Source: Methylobacterium durans
GTDB lineage: Bacteria; Pseudomonadota; Alphaproteobacteria; Rhizobiales; Beijerinckiaceae
Length of the DNA: 64,000 nt
Reading direction: 5' to 3'
Assembly (NCBI RefSeq): GCF_003173715.1
Contig: NZ_CP029550.1
Location: forward strand, 4,387,501 to 4,451,500
The notes below the pieces were generated by a model. That model worked only from the letters and a program-made list of their open reading frames with translations. It did no database searches and was not told where the DNA came from. Made by a program: the position numbers and the translations under genes. The number at the start of each line of letters is the position of its first letter. Within the stretch, counting starts at the first letter, position 1. Positions 1-9,200 of this stretch are shown here, piece after piece.

Positions 1-1767
1 CTGGTGCGCGCGAGCGAGGCCGGCCTGATTGGCCTAGCGGCAATTACCGGTTGCGTCGCGGGGGTCGTCGTCTCGGCGATGAACGTCGCGACCCAGAGCC
101 TGCGGGAGCGCCTCTACGACCTGCCCGCGGGCCTGCGGCTCAGCGCGGCCGGCGAGGTCGATCCCCTTGCACTTCTGCTCGGCCCGACCTTCGGCGGGGC
201 GCTGCTCGGCCTCCTCATCTTCGCGGTCGGGCGCTGGCGCGGGGGGCGGAAGCGGACCGTGATCGACCCGATCGAGGCGAACGCGCTCCACGGGGGCCGG
301 ATGTCCCTGCGCGACTCCGTCTACGTCGCCCTGCAGAACGTCATCTCGAACGGCAGCGGCGCGTCGGTGGGGCTGGAAGCCGGCTACACGCAGATCTGCG
401 CCGGCATCGCCTCGCGCCTCGGCCTCTCCTTCGAGATGCGGCGGGGCGACCTGCGCACCCTCGTCGGCTGCGGCTCGGCGGCGGCGATCGCCGCCGCCTT
501 CGGGGCGCCGCTCACCGGCGCGTTCTACGCCTTCGAACTCATCATCGGCACCTACTCGATCGCGACGTTGACGCCCGTCGTGGTCGCGGCGCTCTGCGGA
601 AGCGTCGTGGCGCGCACGCTCCTGCCGAGCCCGCCCCTCGTCGCCATCTCCGGGATCGAAGCGATCACCACCCGGCCGCTCACCACGGCAGATACCCTGC
701 CGAGCCTCGCGCTGGGCCTCCTCTGCGCGGGTCTCGCCATCCTGATCATGCGGGGTGTCACGCTGGTGGAGCAGGGCGTGCGCGCCACGCGCCTGCCGCC
801 GATCGCCGGGCCCGCAGTCGGCGGGCTCTGCGTCGGACTGCTCGCCGTCGCGATCAGCCCGCAGGTCCTGTCGGGAGGCCATGGGGCGCTCCACCTCCAT
901 CTCGCCGAAGCGCACGGTCCCGGCCTCCTCGCACTGGCGATCCTGTTCGCGGGCAAAGCCACTGCGACAGCGATCTCGATCGGCTCGGGGTTTCGCGGCG
1001 GCCTGTTCTTCGCCTCGCTGTTCCTCGGCGCCGTCGCCGGCAAGATCTTCGCCCTCATCGCGCCGGAGGTGGTGCCGGGCCTCGCCGCCTTCGGGCTGAC
1101 GCCGCTCGCCTATGCGGTGATCGGCATGAGTTCGCTCGCCGTCGCGGTGATCGGCGGCCCACTCACGATGACCTTCCTGGCCCTGGAACTGACCAGCAGC
1201 TTCCCGATCGCGGGGCTCGTGCTCGTCGCGGTCATCGCCTCGTCGCTGACGGTCCGAAAGACCTTCGGCTATTCCTTCGCCACCTGGCGCTTCCACCTGC
1301 GCGGCGAGAGCATCCGCAGTGCCCACGATGTCGGCTGGATCCGCTCGCTCACGGTGGGCCGGCTGATGCGCAAGGACGTGCGGCCCGTGCCCCTCGAAAC
1401 GCCGATGGCGAGCTTCCTGCGCGCGCACCCGCTGGGCTCGCCGTCACGGGTCATCGTGGTGGACGGGCAGGGGCGCTATGCGGGGATCGTCAACGTGCCG
1501 GAGGCGCACGCTGCCGCGCGCGAAGCGGAAGGCGGGGAGCCGACGCTCACCGACGTGCTGCGCTATCCGCAGGACTTCCTCACGCCCGAGATGAACGCCA
1601 AGCAGGCATCTGCCACATTCGACCGGGCGGAGAGCGAGGCGCTCGCCGTCGTCGACGGCGAGGCGGAGCGGCGGGTGATCGGCCTGCTGACCGAGAGCCA
1701 CACCCTCAAGCGCTACAGCGAGGAACTCGACCGGCAACGCCTCGCCATGGTGGGCGAGGCGGTCTGA
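1..1767 (+). CDS. ClC-family chloride channel/antiporter with C-terminal CBS domains (5' end probably cut by the window)
   Basis: Inner-membrane chloride channel or Cl-/H+ antiporter. The frame is open from base 1, with a GTG at position 4 that would give 587 residues. The first visible residues already look like a transmembrane helix, so the true start is probably upstream. The permeation signature is GSG followed by GLEAG near residue 125, which aligns with the family's GREGP motif: the gating glutamate is kept but the proline is Gly. A second glycine-rich pore motif (SGFRGGLFF) lies near residue 330. About ten hydrophobic helices run to residue ~425. The last ~140 residues form a CBS pair (VGRLMRKDV to the ESHTL segment), which usually senses adenine nucleotides. 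It ends 8 bases from the convergent dxs end. Ion selectivity cannot be read from sequence. Confidence 0.88.
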   Translation: MVRASEAGLIGLAAITGCVAGVVVSAMNVATQSLRERLYDLPAGLRLSAAGEVDPLALLLGPTFGGALLGLLIFAVGRWRGGRKRTVIDPIEANALHGGRMSLRDSVYVALQNVISNGSGASVGLEAGYTQICAGIASRLGLSFEMRRGDLRTLVGCGSAAAIAAAFGAPLTGAFYAFELIIGTYSIATLTPVVVAALCGSVVARTLLPSPPLVAISGIEAITTRPLTTADTLPSLALGLLCAGLAILIMRGVTLVEQGVRATRLPPIAGPAVGGLCVGLLAVAISPQVLSGGHGALHLHLAEAHGPGLLALAILFAGKATATAISIGSGFRGGLFFASLFLGAVAGKIFALIAPEVVPGLAAFGLTPLAYAVIGMSSLAVAVIGGPLTMTFLALELTSSFPIAGLVLVAVIASSLTVRKTFGYSFATWRFHLRGESIRSAHDVGWIRSLTVGRLMRKDVRPVPLETPMASFLRAHPLGSPSRVIVVDGQGRYAGIVNVPEAHAAAREAEGGEPTLTDVLRYPQDFLTPEMNAKQASATFDRAESEALAVVDGEAERRVIGLLTESHTLKRYSEELDRQRLAMVGEAV

Positions 1768-1774
1768 TCACGGC

Positions 1775-3753
1775 TCAGCGCGGGCGGCGACCGACGCTGA
1801 CGACGTTGCCCTCGCGGACCTGTCGTTCGGGGATTGTGTTCTGGACGAGGGTGACGATGGCGGCGGCGTCGAGGCCGGCCTCCGCGTACATCCGGTCCGG
1901 CGCGTCGTGGTCCTGATAAGCGTCCGGCAGCGTCATCGTCCGAACCCGCACCCGGCCCGTGTCCAGCACGCCCCGCGCCGACAGAAGATGCAGCACCATC
2001 GCACCGAACCCGCCGACCGACCCCTCCTCCAGCGTCACCACAACCTCGTGCGTGCCCGCCAGATCCAGCAGAAGCGCCTCGTCCAGCGGCTTGGCAAACC
2101 GCGCATCCGCCACGCTCACACCGATCCCCAACCCCTCCAGCACGTCCGCCGCCTTCACAGCCTCCGCCAGACGCGTGCCCAAGCTCACCAGCGCCACCCG
2201 CGCCCCCTCCGGACGCCGGATCACCCGGCCCCGGCCGATCGCCAGGGCCTCGCCCCGCTCCGGAAGGTCCACCCCCACCCCCTCGCCGCGCGGGTAGCGC
2301 AGCGCGATCGGGCCCGTGTCGTGCGCATGCGCCGTCGCCACCATGTGCACCAGCTCCGCCTCGTCGGCGGCCGCCATCACCGTCATGTTCGGCAGGCAGC
2401 ACAGATACGCCAGGTCGAACGCCCCCGCATGCGTCGCCCCGTCCGCCCCCACCAGACCCGCCCGGTCCAGGCAGAACCGCACCGGCAGGTTCTGCAGCGC
2501 CACGTCGTGCACCACCTGGTCGTAGGCCCGCTGCAGGAAGGTCGAGTAGATCGCCACGAACGGCTTGTAGCCCTCCGTCGCCAGACCCCCCGCAAACGTC
2601 ACCGCGTGCTGCTCGGCGATCCCCACGTCGAAGGTCTTGTCCGGATGCGCCTTGCCGAAAATGTCGATGCCCGTGCCCCCCGGCATCGCTGCCGTGATCG
2701 CCACAACCTTCGGGTCGGCGTCCGCCGCCTTGACCAGGCTCTCGCCAAACACCCGCGTGTAGGCCGGCGCGTTCGGCTTGGCCTTGGCCTGCACCCCGGA
2801 GACCACGTCGAACTTGACCACGCCGTGGTAGCGGTCGGCCGAGGCCTCCGCCGGCGCGTAGCCCTTGCCCTTCTGCGTCACCACATGCAGCAGGATCGGG
2901 CCCTGCTCCGAGTCGCGCACGTTCTTCAGGACCGGCAGCAGGTGGTCGAGGTTGTGACCGTCCACCGGGCCCACGTAGTAGAAGCCGAGCTCCTCAAACA
3001 TCGTGCCCGAGCCCACCAGCAGGCTGCGGGCGTATTCCTCGGCCCGCGCCGCGCGCTGGTAGAGCGCCTTGGGCAACAGCTTGCCGAGCTGCTTGGCGGT
3101 CTCGCGCAAGCTCCGGTAGGTGCCCCCGAGGCCAGCCGCGCCAGATAGGCCGACATCGCCCCCACCGGCGGCGCGATCGACATGTCGTTGTCGTTGAGCA
3201 CCACGATCAGGCGCGAGTGCATCGCCCCGGCGTTGTTCATGGCCTCGTAGGCCATGCCCGCCGACATCGAGCCGTCGCCGATCACCGCCACCACGTTGCG
3301 GCGCTTCGCGCTCGCGTTGGCCGCCCGGGCCGCCGCCGCGTCGAGGTCGCGCCCCACCGCCATGCCGAGCGCGGCCGAGATCGAGGTGGAGGAATGAGCC
3401 GCCCCAAACGGGTCGTAGACGCTCTCCGAGCGCTTGGTGAAGCCCGACAGCCCCCCGCCCTGGCGCAGCGTCCGGATGCGGTCGCGCCGCCCGGTCAGGA
3501 TCTTGTGCGGGTAGCACTGGTGGCCCACGTCCCAGACGATGCGGTCGTCAGGCGTGTCGAAGACATGATGCAGCGCCACCGTCAGCTCGACCACGCCCAG
3601 CCCAGAGCCGAGATGACCGCCGGTCACCGAGACCGCGTCGATCATCTCCGCGCGAACCGCGTCCGCCACACCCTGCAGATCAGCCTCCGCAACACGCCGA
3701 AGCGCCGAAGGATCCACAATGCCGTCGAGAATGGACGTGTCGACCTGCGCCAC
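1775..3753 (-). pseudogene. dxs: 1-deoxy-D-xylulose-5-phosphate synthase, interrupted by a one-base frameshift
   Basis: Dxs condenses pyruvate and glyceraldehyde 3-phosphate, using thiamine diphosphate, at the first step of the MEP isoprenoid pathway. The N-terminal third reads in one frame from ATG 3753: [25 protein letters not shown], and the TPP motif GDGSMSAG...NNAG. After ...AYLARLASG the frame breaks. The rest ([24 protein letters not shown], the DRAG pyrimidine-domain segment, C-terminal transketolase domain) continues in another frame to 1775. Restoring one G to the minus-strand G run (the C run at 3123-3127) gives an uninterrupted protein of ~659 residues, the usual length. xseB lies 36 bases upstream, a common arrangement, so they are probably co-transcribed. 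The break is more likely a sequence error than gene loss, because both halves are fully conserved. Confidence 0.9.
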
Positions 3754-3789
3754 TGAACCTACCTCACTTCCGGGCGGGAGCCGCGCCGA

Positions 3790-4074
3790 TCACGCGACGT
3801 CGAGGGGAGCGACGGACTCGGGCCGGCCGTCGGGCCCGAGCGTGATCTTCTGGATGCGCGCCTCAGCTCGCTTCAGCAGCATCTCGCAATGCTGCTTGAG
3901 CCGCTCGCCGCGCTCGTAGATCGCTACGGATTCGTCGAGGGGCACATCCCCCCGCTCCAGCCGGCGCACGATCTCCTCCAGCTGCTCGAGAGCCTTCTCG
4001 AACGGCAGATCGCTAGTCCCGGACACGCCGGTCGTTGACGCCGGCGGGGCGGCGGCAGATCGAGCTTCGGTCAT
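3790..4074 (-). CDS. xseB: Exodeoxyribonuclease VII small subunit
   Basis: Small subunit of exonuclease VII, which with XseA degrades single-stranded DNA to oligonucleotides. The 94-residue product carries the family core: [20 protein letters not shown], then [16 protein letters not shown] and KRAEARI, a predicted helical hairpin. Length is normal for the family (~80-95). The first ~20 residues are a low-complexity Ala/Ser/Thr stretch. It is immediately upstream of dxs on the same strand, a pairing found in many alphaproteobacteria. xseA is not in the window. Confidence 0.93.
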   Translation of the reverse strand: MTEARSAAAPPASTTGVSGTSDLPFEKALEQLEEIVRRLERGDVPLDESVAIYERGERLKQHCEMLLKRAEARIQKITLGPDGRPESVAPLDVA

Positions 4075-4209
4075 CCCTCGTGTCCCTTTGTTCCGGTTCT
4101 AAGGCGGGGCGCCGGGGCGGCACAACCCTGCCTGGCCGCCGGCTCATCTGATTCGTCGGTGGTGGCGGCGTTTCGGTCACAGTCCCGGTATTTTGTACGG
4201 GCGTCGTGC

Positions 4210-4722
4210 TCAGCCGATGACGAGGTGGAACGGCTCGCCCTCGAAAGCCTCGGCACCCCGGCCGATCGCCGCGATCGCCGCGACCATACGGCCCTCCCGC
4301 CCGAGCAGGCGGTCGCCGATCTCGACGAAGAGCCGGTTCGGGGTCGCCGAGGGCGAGGCGCGGCGCAGCGCCTGCGCGATCTCGGCCTCGTCGCGCTCCG
4401 GCGCCATGGCGCAGGCCGCGATGAAGGCGGCCGCCGTCGAGCGGCTGATTCCGGCGTAGCAGTGAATCACGAGGGGGCGCTCGCGGGGCCATGCGCGGAC
4501 GAAATCGAGGATCTGGCCGATATGCTCCTCGGCCGGGAGCACGTGTCCGTCGAGCGGCGCGACGATGTCGCTGACCCCGACGACGCCGTGGCACTCGGCC
4601 CGGATCGCCGCGGGCCGCTCCATCGGCGTCCCGACATTGACCAGGGTGAGGACGTGGCTCGCCCCCGTCTCGGCGACGGTCTCGGGCAGGCGCGACAGGG
4701 AGCAGACGTGAAGACGGGGCAT
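4210..4722 (-). CDS. Tyrosine/dual-specificity protein phosphatase-like protein
   Basis: 170-residue cytosolic protein with the cysteine-phosphatase P-loop HCYAGISRS (Cys88, Arg94; Cx5R) preceded by a dual-specificity-like fold, with DIVAPLDG near residue 52 as a possible general-acid loop. Such proteins remove phosphate from phosphotyrosine or other phosphoesters; the substrate here is unknown. The ATG at 4722 is chosen because family homology starts at once (MPRLHVCSLS). It is the last gene of a minus-strand run starting at ygfZ (6833), and its start lies 5 bases past the end of the HD gene, which suggests co-transcription. Confidence 0.82.
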   Translation of the reverse strand: MPRLHVCSLSRLPETVAETGASHVLTLVNVGTPMERPAAIRAECHGVVGVSDIVAPLDGHVLPAEEHIGQILDFVRAWPRERPLVIHCYAGISRSTAAAFIAACAMAPERDEAEIAQALRRASPSATPNRLFVEIGDRLLGREGRMVAAIAAIGRGAEAFEGEPFHLVIG

Positions 4723-4727
4723 CGGGA

Positions 4728-5318
4728 TCAGCCTGCGAGCGCGTGGAACCGAGCGAGGTAGCGCGCCTGCGCCTCGGCGGTCGGCCAGGGCTCGGCGAGC
4801 GCCGTCACGGCGGGCGGCATCTCCTCGGGCCGTCCGAAATAGCGGGCCGCCTCGTCGGCCGCAAAGCCCGCGAGCCGCGTCGCCTCGAGATGGGCAGCGA
4901 TCCGATCGGCGCGCTTGACGGCGCGCGCCAGGACGGGGCCTGGCGCCTCCAGGCCGAAGCGGCGGCGGATCGCGGTAAGCAGCCGCCGCTCCACCCCCTT
5001 GTAGGAATCGCCGATCGCGGCCTTGAGGGGCGAGATGATGTCGCCGACCACGTATTCGGGCGCGTCGTGGAGCAGGAATTCGAGGCGCTGCGCTGCGCCT
5101 GCCGCGGGCAGAATCTCGCCGCCGATCGCCTCGACCAAAAGCGAGTGCTGAGCCACCGAGAAGACGTGCGGACCCGCCGTCTGCCCGTTCCAGCGGGCGA
5201 CCCGGGCGAGCCCGTGAGCGATGTCGGCGATCTCGACGTCGAGGGGCGAGGGGTCGAGAAGGTCGAGGCGACGCCCCGACAGCATCCGCTGCCACGCCCG
5301 CGGCGGCCGGGCGCTCAC
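4728..5318 (-). CDS. HD-domain hydrolase, YfbR-like (5'-deoxynucleotidase family)
   Basis: About 196 residues from a GTG at 5318 whose codon overlaps the tag stop (GTGA), typical of translational coupling; an internal ATG at 5285 is the alternative. Metal-binding HD motifs are visible: a histidine in AGPHVFSVAQHS, the HD pair in EFLLHDAPEY, then GDIISPLK, and a later Asp in VKRADRIA. This pattern matches YfbR/YNK-type phosphohydrolases, which in E. coli dephosphorylate deoxynucleoside monophosphates. The N-terminal PLDVEIADIAHGLARVARWNGQ block is shared with phage and rhizobial homologues. Substrate is inferred from family only. Confidence 0.8.
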   Translation of the reverse strand: MSARPPRAWQRMLSGRRLDLLDPSPLDVEIADIAHGLARVARWNGQTAGPHVFSVAQHSLLVEAIGGEILPAAGAAQRLEFLLHDAPEYVVGDIISPLKAAIGDSYKGVERRLLTAIRRRFGLEAPGPVLARAVKRADRIAAHLEATRLAGFAADEAARYFGRPEEMPPAVTALAEPWPTAEAQARYLARFHALAG

Positions 5319-5971
5319 GCGGGCCGCTGGAGCGGCGCGGCGCGGCCGAGTTCGGCGCAGACGCCATGCCGATGGCAGCCGAGGAGGTGGTCGTTGACCA
5401 TGCCGACCGCCTGCATGAAGGCGTGGACGATGGTGGGACCGACGAAGGCGAATCCCTCCCCCTTCAGGGCCTTCGACATCGCCCGCGAGACCGCCGTCTC
5501 GGTGGCGATGTCGGCCCGGGTGCGGGCGCCGCCTTGGAGCGGGCGCCCGTCCACGAAATTCCACAGGACGTGAGAGAAGCCGGGACCCCGCTCCATGATC
5601 CGCAGGTAGGCGCGGGCGCTGCCGATGGCGCCGACGATCTTGGCGCGGTTGCGGATGATGCCGACGTCCTGCATCAGCCGCGCGACGTCGGTTTCCGTGA
5701 ACCGGGCGACACGCTCCGGCTCGAAGCCCGCGAAGGCCCGGCGAAACCCCTCCCGGCGCTTCAGGATGGTGATCCAGGAAAGGCCCGCCTGGAACCCGTC
5801 GAGGATCAGCTTCTCGTAGAGGGCCCGGTCGTCGAACTCGGGCACGCCCCATTCCGTGTCGTGATAGGCGACGTAGAGCGGGTCGAGCCCCGCCCACCAG
5901 CAGCGGGCGCAGCCGTCGGAATGGGTGATGAGGCCGGAATCCGGGCGGAGCGTCTCGGGCTGCGTCGCCAT
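5315..5971 (-). CDS. tag: DNA-3-methyladenine glycosylase I
   Basis: Base-excision repair glycosylase that removes 3-methyladenine from alkylated DNA. The 218-residue product has the TAG signature: CARCWW followed by YHDTEWG near the N-terminus, ILDGFQAGLSWITIL, the central helix-hairpin-helix region, and a C-terminal HLLGCHRH. The Cys and His residues are the known zinc ligands of the family (Cys near residue 21, His in YHDTEWG, C-terminal His and Cys). The ATG at 5971 is preferred over an upstream in-frame ATG because conservation begins soon after it. It starts 5 bases past the ygfZ stop and overlaps the HD gene by 4 bases. Confidence 0.93.
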   Translation of the reverse strand: MATQPETLRPDSGLITHSDGCARCWWAGLDPLYVAYHDTEWGVPEFDDRALYEKLILDGFQAGLSWITILKRREGFRRAFAGFEPERVARFTETDVARLMQDVGIIRNRAKIVGAIGSARAYLRIMERGPGFSHVLWNFVDGRPLQGGARTRADIATETAVSRAMSKALKGEGFAFVGPTIVHAFMQAVGMVNDHLLGCHRHGVCAELGRAAPLQRPA

Positions 5972-5976
5972 CGGAG

Positions 5977-6833
5977 TCAGACCGCGGCCGTGTCCGCTGC
6001 GGCCGGCCACGCGAAGGTCGCGAAGGCCGGCCTTTCGACGGCGATAAGCCGCCCGTCCGCCCGCAGGGTCTCGCCGGCCGCGAGCGCGTCGGCGAGCCGG
6101 TCGAGGCGCAGCATGGCGAGGCTGCGCCCACCCGCGGCCGAGCCCGTGCTGCCCAGGCTCTTCTGTCCCGCCGTCACCTCGCTGAAGGGGGCGGGCGCCT
6201 CACCCTCGGGTAGAGCGCCGGCACGATCCGGGTGCGCGCCGTGCCCCGGTGCTGCATGCGGGAGACGACCTCCTGGCCGACATAGCAGCCCTTGCGGAAA
6301 TCGACGCCGCCGAGCTGGTCCATCAGCGCCTCGTGCGGGAAGGCGTCGCCGAAGGCGAAATCGCGCCCGCCCTCCGGCACGCCGAGCCGGATGCGGTGCG
6401 CATGGTAGTCGGCCTCGGTCGCGTCGGCCGAGAAGGCGGCCGGCGCGGCGTAGAGGCGGGCGCCGAGCTCGGCCAGGCGGCCATCGGCGACGCACTCCAC
6501 CTCTGCGGCGGTCCCTGCACCGTTCCAGGCGGCGGCGATGGCGAGCGCCGGATCGGCCGCGATGCCGACCTTGGCGCGCAGCCTGTAGAGGCTCAAGCGC
6601 TTCGCGAGATCGCCGGCCCGCTCGGCCGCGCCGTCGAGGCGGAAGCCGCCCGGCATCCGCGAGGTCAGGAAATCGAACTGGATCTTGCCCTGCGGCGTCA
6701 GCAGGGCGCCGAGACGCGCCACGCCCTCGGGCAGATCCTCGACGTTGCAGGTGATCACGCCCTGCAGGAAGCCTTGCGCCTCCTCGCCGGTGACGGTGAC
6801 GACGGCGCGGTCCGGCAGCAGGGCGATCGGCAT
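5977..6833 (-). pseudogene. ygfZ: YgfZ/GcvT-type folate-binding protein, interrupted by a one-base frameshift
   Basis: YgfZ is a tetrahydrofolate-binding protein that supports iron-sulfur cluster enzymes and tRNA modification. The main part reads from ATG 6833 (MPIALLPDRAVV, QGFLQGVITCN, FDFLTSRMPGG) and includes the diagnostic KGCYVGQEVVSRMQHRG motif. After RIVPALYP the frame is lost, and the C-terminal ~75 residues (EVTAGQKSLGSTGSAAGG..., LRLDRLADAL) continue one frame over, ending at 5977. One extra G near 6205-6210 restores a 285-residue protein of normal length. Both parts are well conserved, so the break may be a sequence error. It heads the tag/HD/phosphatase gene run. Confidence 0.85.
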
Positions 6834-6936
6834 GGGGCTTCCGCTCGAAACGTTGCGTGTGGCGAGGCGCTGACACATAAGCCGCCGCAGGCCGCGTCTC
6901 AACGTGTCGGCCTCCTGAGCCCGGAGCCCGAACCCG

Positions 6937-8274
6937 ATGGAAGAGCCCTTCGAACTCGTCCTCCACGGCGGCACCCTCGTCAACCAGGACGGCGAGCACC
7001 GGACCGATCTCGGCATCCGCGCGGGGCGCGTCGCCGCGATCGGGACCTTGACCGGGGCAGCGGCGGCCGAGCGGCAGGATTGCACCGGCCTCCACCTCCT
7101 GCCGGGGGTGATCGACACGCAGGTGCATTTCCGCGAGCCCGGCCTCGACCACAAGGAGGATCTCGAATCCGGCTCGCGCGCGGCCGTCATGGGCGGCGTC
7201 ACGGCCGTCTTCGAGATGCCGAACACCGTGCCGCAGACGACGAGCGCCGAGGCGCTGGCCGACAAGATCGGCCGCGCCTACCACCGGATGCACTGCGACT
7301 TCGCCTTCTGGGTCGGCGGCACGCACGAGAACGCGCATCAGGTGGCCGAGCTGGAACGGCTGCCGGGTGCCGCCGGGATCAAGGTCTTCGTCGGCTCCTC
7401 GACCGGCTCCCTTCTCGTCGAGGACGATGCGGGCGTCCGCGAGATCCTTTCCCGTATCCGTCGCCGCGCCGCCTTCCACGCGGAGGACGAGCCCATGCTC
7501 CGGGAGCGCAAGGACCTGAGGGTTCCGGGCGATCCGGCCTCGCACCCGGTCTGGCGCTCGCCGGAAGCGGCGCTCAAGGCGACCCGGCGCCTCGTGGCGC
7601 TCGCCCACGAGACGGGCGCGCGCATCCACATCCTGCACGTCTCGACGGCCGAGGAGATGCACTTCCTCGGCGCGCACAAGGACGTGGCGAGCGTCGAGGT
7701 GACGCCCCACCACCTCACCCTCGACGGGACGGAAGCCTATGCCCGCCTCGGCACACTGGTGCAGATGAACCCGCCGGTGCGGGATGCGGCCCATCGGGAC
7801 GTGCTCTGGTGGGGGTTACGCCAGGGCGTCGCGGACATCCTGGGCTCGGACCACGCGCCCCACACGCTGGCGGAAAAGAGCAAGAGCTACCCGGACTCGC
7901 CCTCGGGCATGACCGGGGTGCAAACCCTCGTCCCGACGATGCTCGACCACGTGGCCGCGGGTCGCTTGTCGCTCGCCCGGTTCGTCGACCTGACCAGCGC
8001 CGGTCCGCAACGGCTCTTCGGCATCGCCCGCAAAGGGCGCCTCGCGCTGGGCTACGACGCCGACGTCACGGTGGTGGACCTGAAGCGCCGCGAGACGATC
8101 CGCAACGGCTGGATCGCCTCGAAATGCGGCTGGACCCCGTACGATGGCGTCACCGTCACCGGCTGGCCGGTCGGCACGGTGGTGCGGGGCAGACGCGTGA
8201 TGTGGGAGGGCGCGCTGACCGCGCCCGGTACCGGCGAGCCCGTGCTGTTCTCGGAGACGCTGGCGGCGCGCTGA
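6937..8274 (+). CDS. pyrC: Dihydroorotase-family cyclic amidohydrolase (probable active dihydroorotase)
   Basis: 445 residues, the usual size of class I dihydroorotases, which cyclise carbamoyl-aspartate in pyrimidine synthesis. Metal-site candidates: the N-terminal motif is DTQVHFREPG, so Gln occupies the first His of the usual DxHxH. A Lys in AGIKVFVGSS aligns with the carboxylated lysine of amidohydrolases. His residues follow in FHAEDEP and HILHVSTAEE, and an Asp in LGSDHAPH. DMKRRET-like C-terminal folding into the small beta domain is seen (YDADVTVVDLKR). Divergent from ygfZ with ~100 bases between. A second, more degenerate homologue sits at 52768, so this one is the better catalytic candidate. 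A related cyclic amidase role cannot be excluded. Confidence 0.82.
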   Translation: MEEPFELVLHGGTLVNQDGEHRTDLGIRAGRVAAIGTLTGAAAAERQDCTGLHLLPGVIDTQVHFREPGLDHKEDLESGSRAAVMGGVTAVFEMPNTVPQTTSAEALADKIGRAYHRMHCDFAFWVGGTHENAHQVAELERLPGAAGIKVFVGSSTGSLLVEDDAGVREILSRIRRRAAFHAEDEPMLRERKDLRVPGDPASHPVWRSPEAALKATRRLVALAHETGARIHILHVSTAEEMHFLGAHKDVASVEVTPHHLTLDGTEAYARLGTLVQMNPPVRDAAHRDVLWWGLRQGVADILGSDHAPHTLAEKSKSYPDSPSGMTGVQTLVPTMLDHVAAGRLSLARFVDLTSAGPQRLFGIARKGRLALGYDADVTVVDLKRRETIRNGWIASKCGWTPYDGVTVTGWPVGTVVRGRRVMWEGALTAPGTGEPVLFSETLAAR

Positions 8275-8303
8275 TCTCGGCCGTTCTCGCGCGACGCGCC
8301 CGC

Positions 8304-8558
8304 TCAGTGCTGCAGGGTGGTGGTGAAGGCTCCGCCGCGGATGCGCTCCGGGAAACCTTCCGCATATCGGGCCGTGGCTTCCTCGCCGTAGGTCATCACG
8401 AGTTCCTGGAAGGCCGCGAAGAGGGCGGCCTGGGCCATGCAGTCGCCGTCGAGCCCGTCGAGGCAGCCTTCCGCGAAGGCCTCGGAGACGTAGCTCAGCG
8501 CCGCGCGCTTCTCGTCGACGTCCGCCTCGAAGGGCACGGTTCCGGAAGTGTTTGGCAT
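8304..8558 (-). CDS. Small conserved-looking hypothetical protein
   Basis: 84 residues from ATG 8558; no family recognised. It is acidic and mostly helical, with SYVSEAFAEGCLDGLDGDCMAQAALFAAFQELV in the middle (two cysteines) and a TTTLQH end. Strong G/C third-position bias supports coding. It is convergent with the dihydroorotase-family gene, 29 bases away, and faces no obvious partner. Function unknown. Confidence 0.6.
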   Translation of the reverse strand: MPNTSGTVPFEADVDEKRAALSYVSEAFAEGCLDGLDGDCMAQAALFAAFQELVMTYGEEATARYAEGFPERIRGGAFTTTLQH

Positions 8559-8717
8559 GGCGTCACGGCATCTGTGGGCGCCGAGAGGACACCCGGCGAT
8601 GGAGCGGATGATAGGATGGGGCCGAGCGCCCGACCAGCCGGGAATTGCGAAGAGGTTAACGCCGGCGGACGATTTGGAAGGTTTTTCGCGGACGACTGCA
8701 CCTGTGACACAGGTGCA

Positions 8718-9200
8718 TCAGCCGCCGAACCGGCCCGCCAGATCGTGGGAGAGGCGCTCGCCCTCGGCAAGGAAGCGCCCGGCGGCCTCGTGGGCCGCCT
8801 GCGTGCAGGTCCGGTAGGTCAGGCTGTAGCCGCGATAGCCCCGATTGTAGGCACCCGCGAGCCGGTCGCGCCGGTTCGCGGTGATGCCCTCCGCGTCGAT
8901 GAGTGCCTTCATCCGGCTCGGCCACTCGTTCGCGTCGGGGTTGGCGCAGAGGCCGCGCAGGAATGCGAGCGAGCCGATGATCTCGGAGAGCCGCATCAGG
9001 TCGCGGTCGTAGGGCGGGGGCGGCGGCTCCGCGGGGGCGGGGGGCGCCTTGTCCTTCTCCGCGGGCTTGGCGGCCGGCCGGGCGCCGCCCCGCTGCTGCG
9101 CCTGAAGGTCCGGCGGCAGGGCGAGCGGGAGAACGAGCAGCAGGGCGAGGCACAGGCGGCACAGGGCCGCGCGCAGCCCATCCATCGGAATCCGGCTCAT
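8718..9200 (-). CDS. TIGR02301-family exported protein
   Basis: 160-residue secreted or periplasmic protein. Residues ~8-34 form a signal peptide ([18 protein letters not shown], cleavage probably after LQA), followed by a Pro/Ala/Lys linker. The conserved domain is [22 protein letters not shown], then a [12 protein letters not shown] block and [15 protein letters not shown], with paired cysteines. This pattern matches the uncharacterised family TIGR02301 of Hyphomicrobiales. Its ATG overlaps the NUDIX stop (ATGA), so the two are probably translated from one message. Molecular function is not known. Confidence 0.82.
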   Translation of the reverse strand: MSRIPMDGLRAALCRLCLALLLVLPLALPPDLQAQQRGGARPAAKPAEKDKAPPAPAEPPPPPYDRDLMRLSEIIGSLAFLRGLCANPDANEWPSRMKALIDAEGITANRRDRLAGAYNRGYRGYSLTYRTCTQAAHEAAGRFLAEGERLSHDLAGRFGG

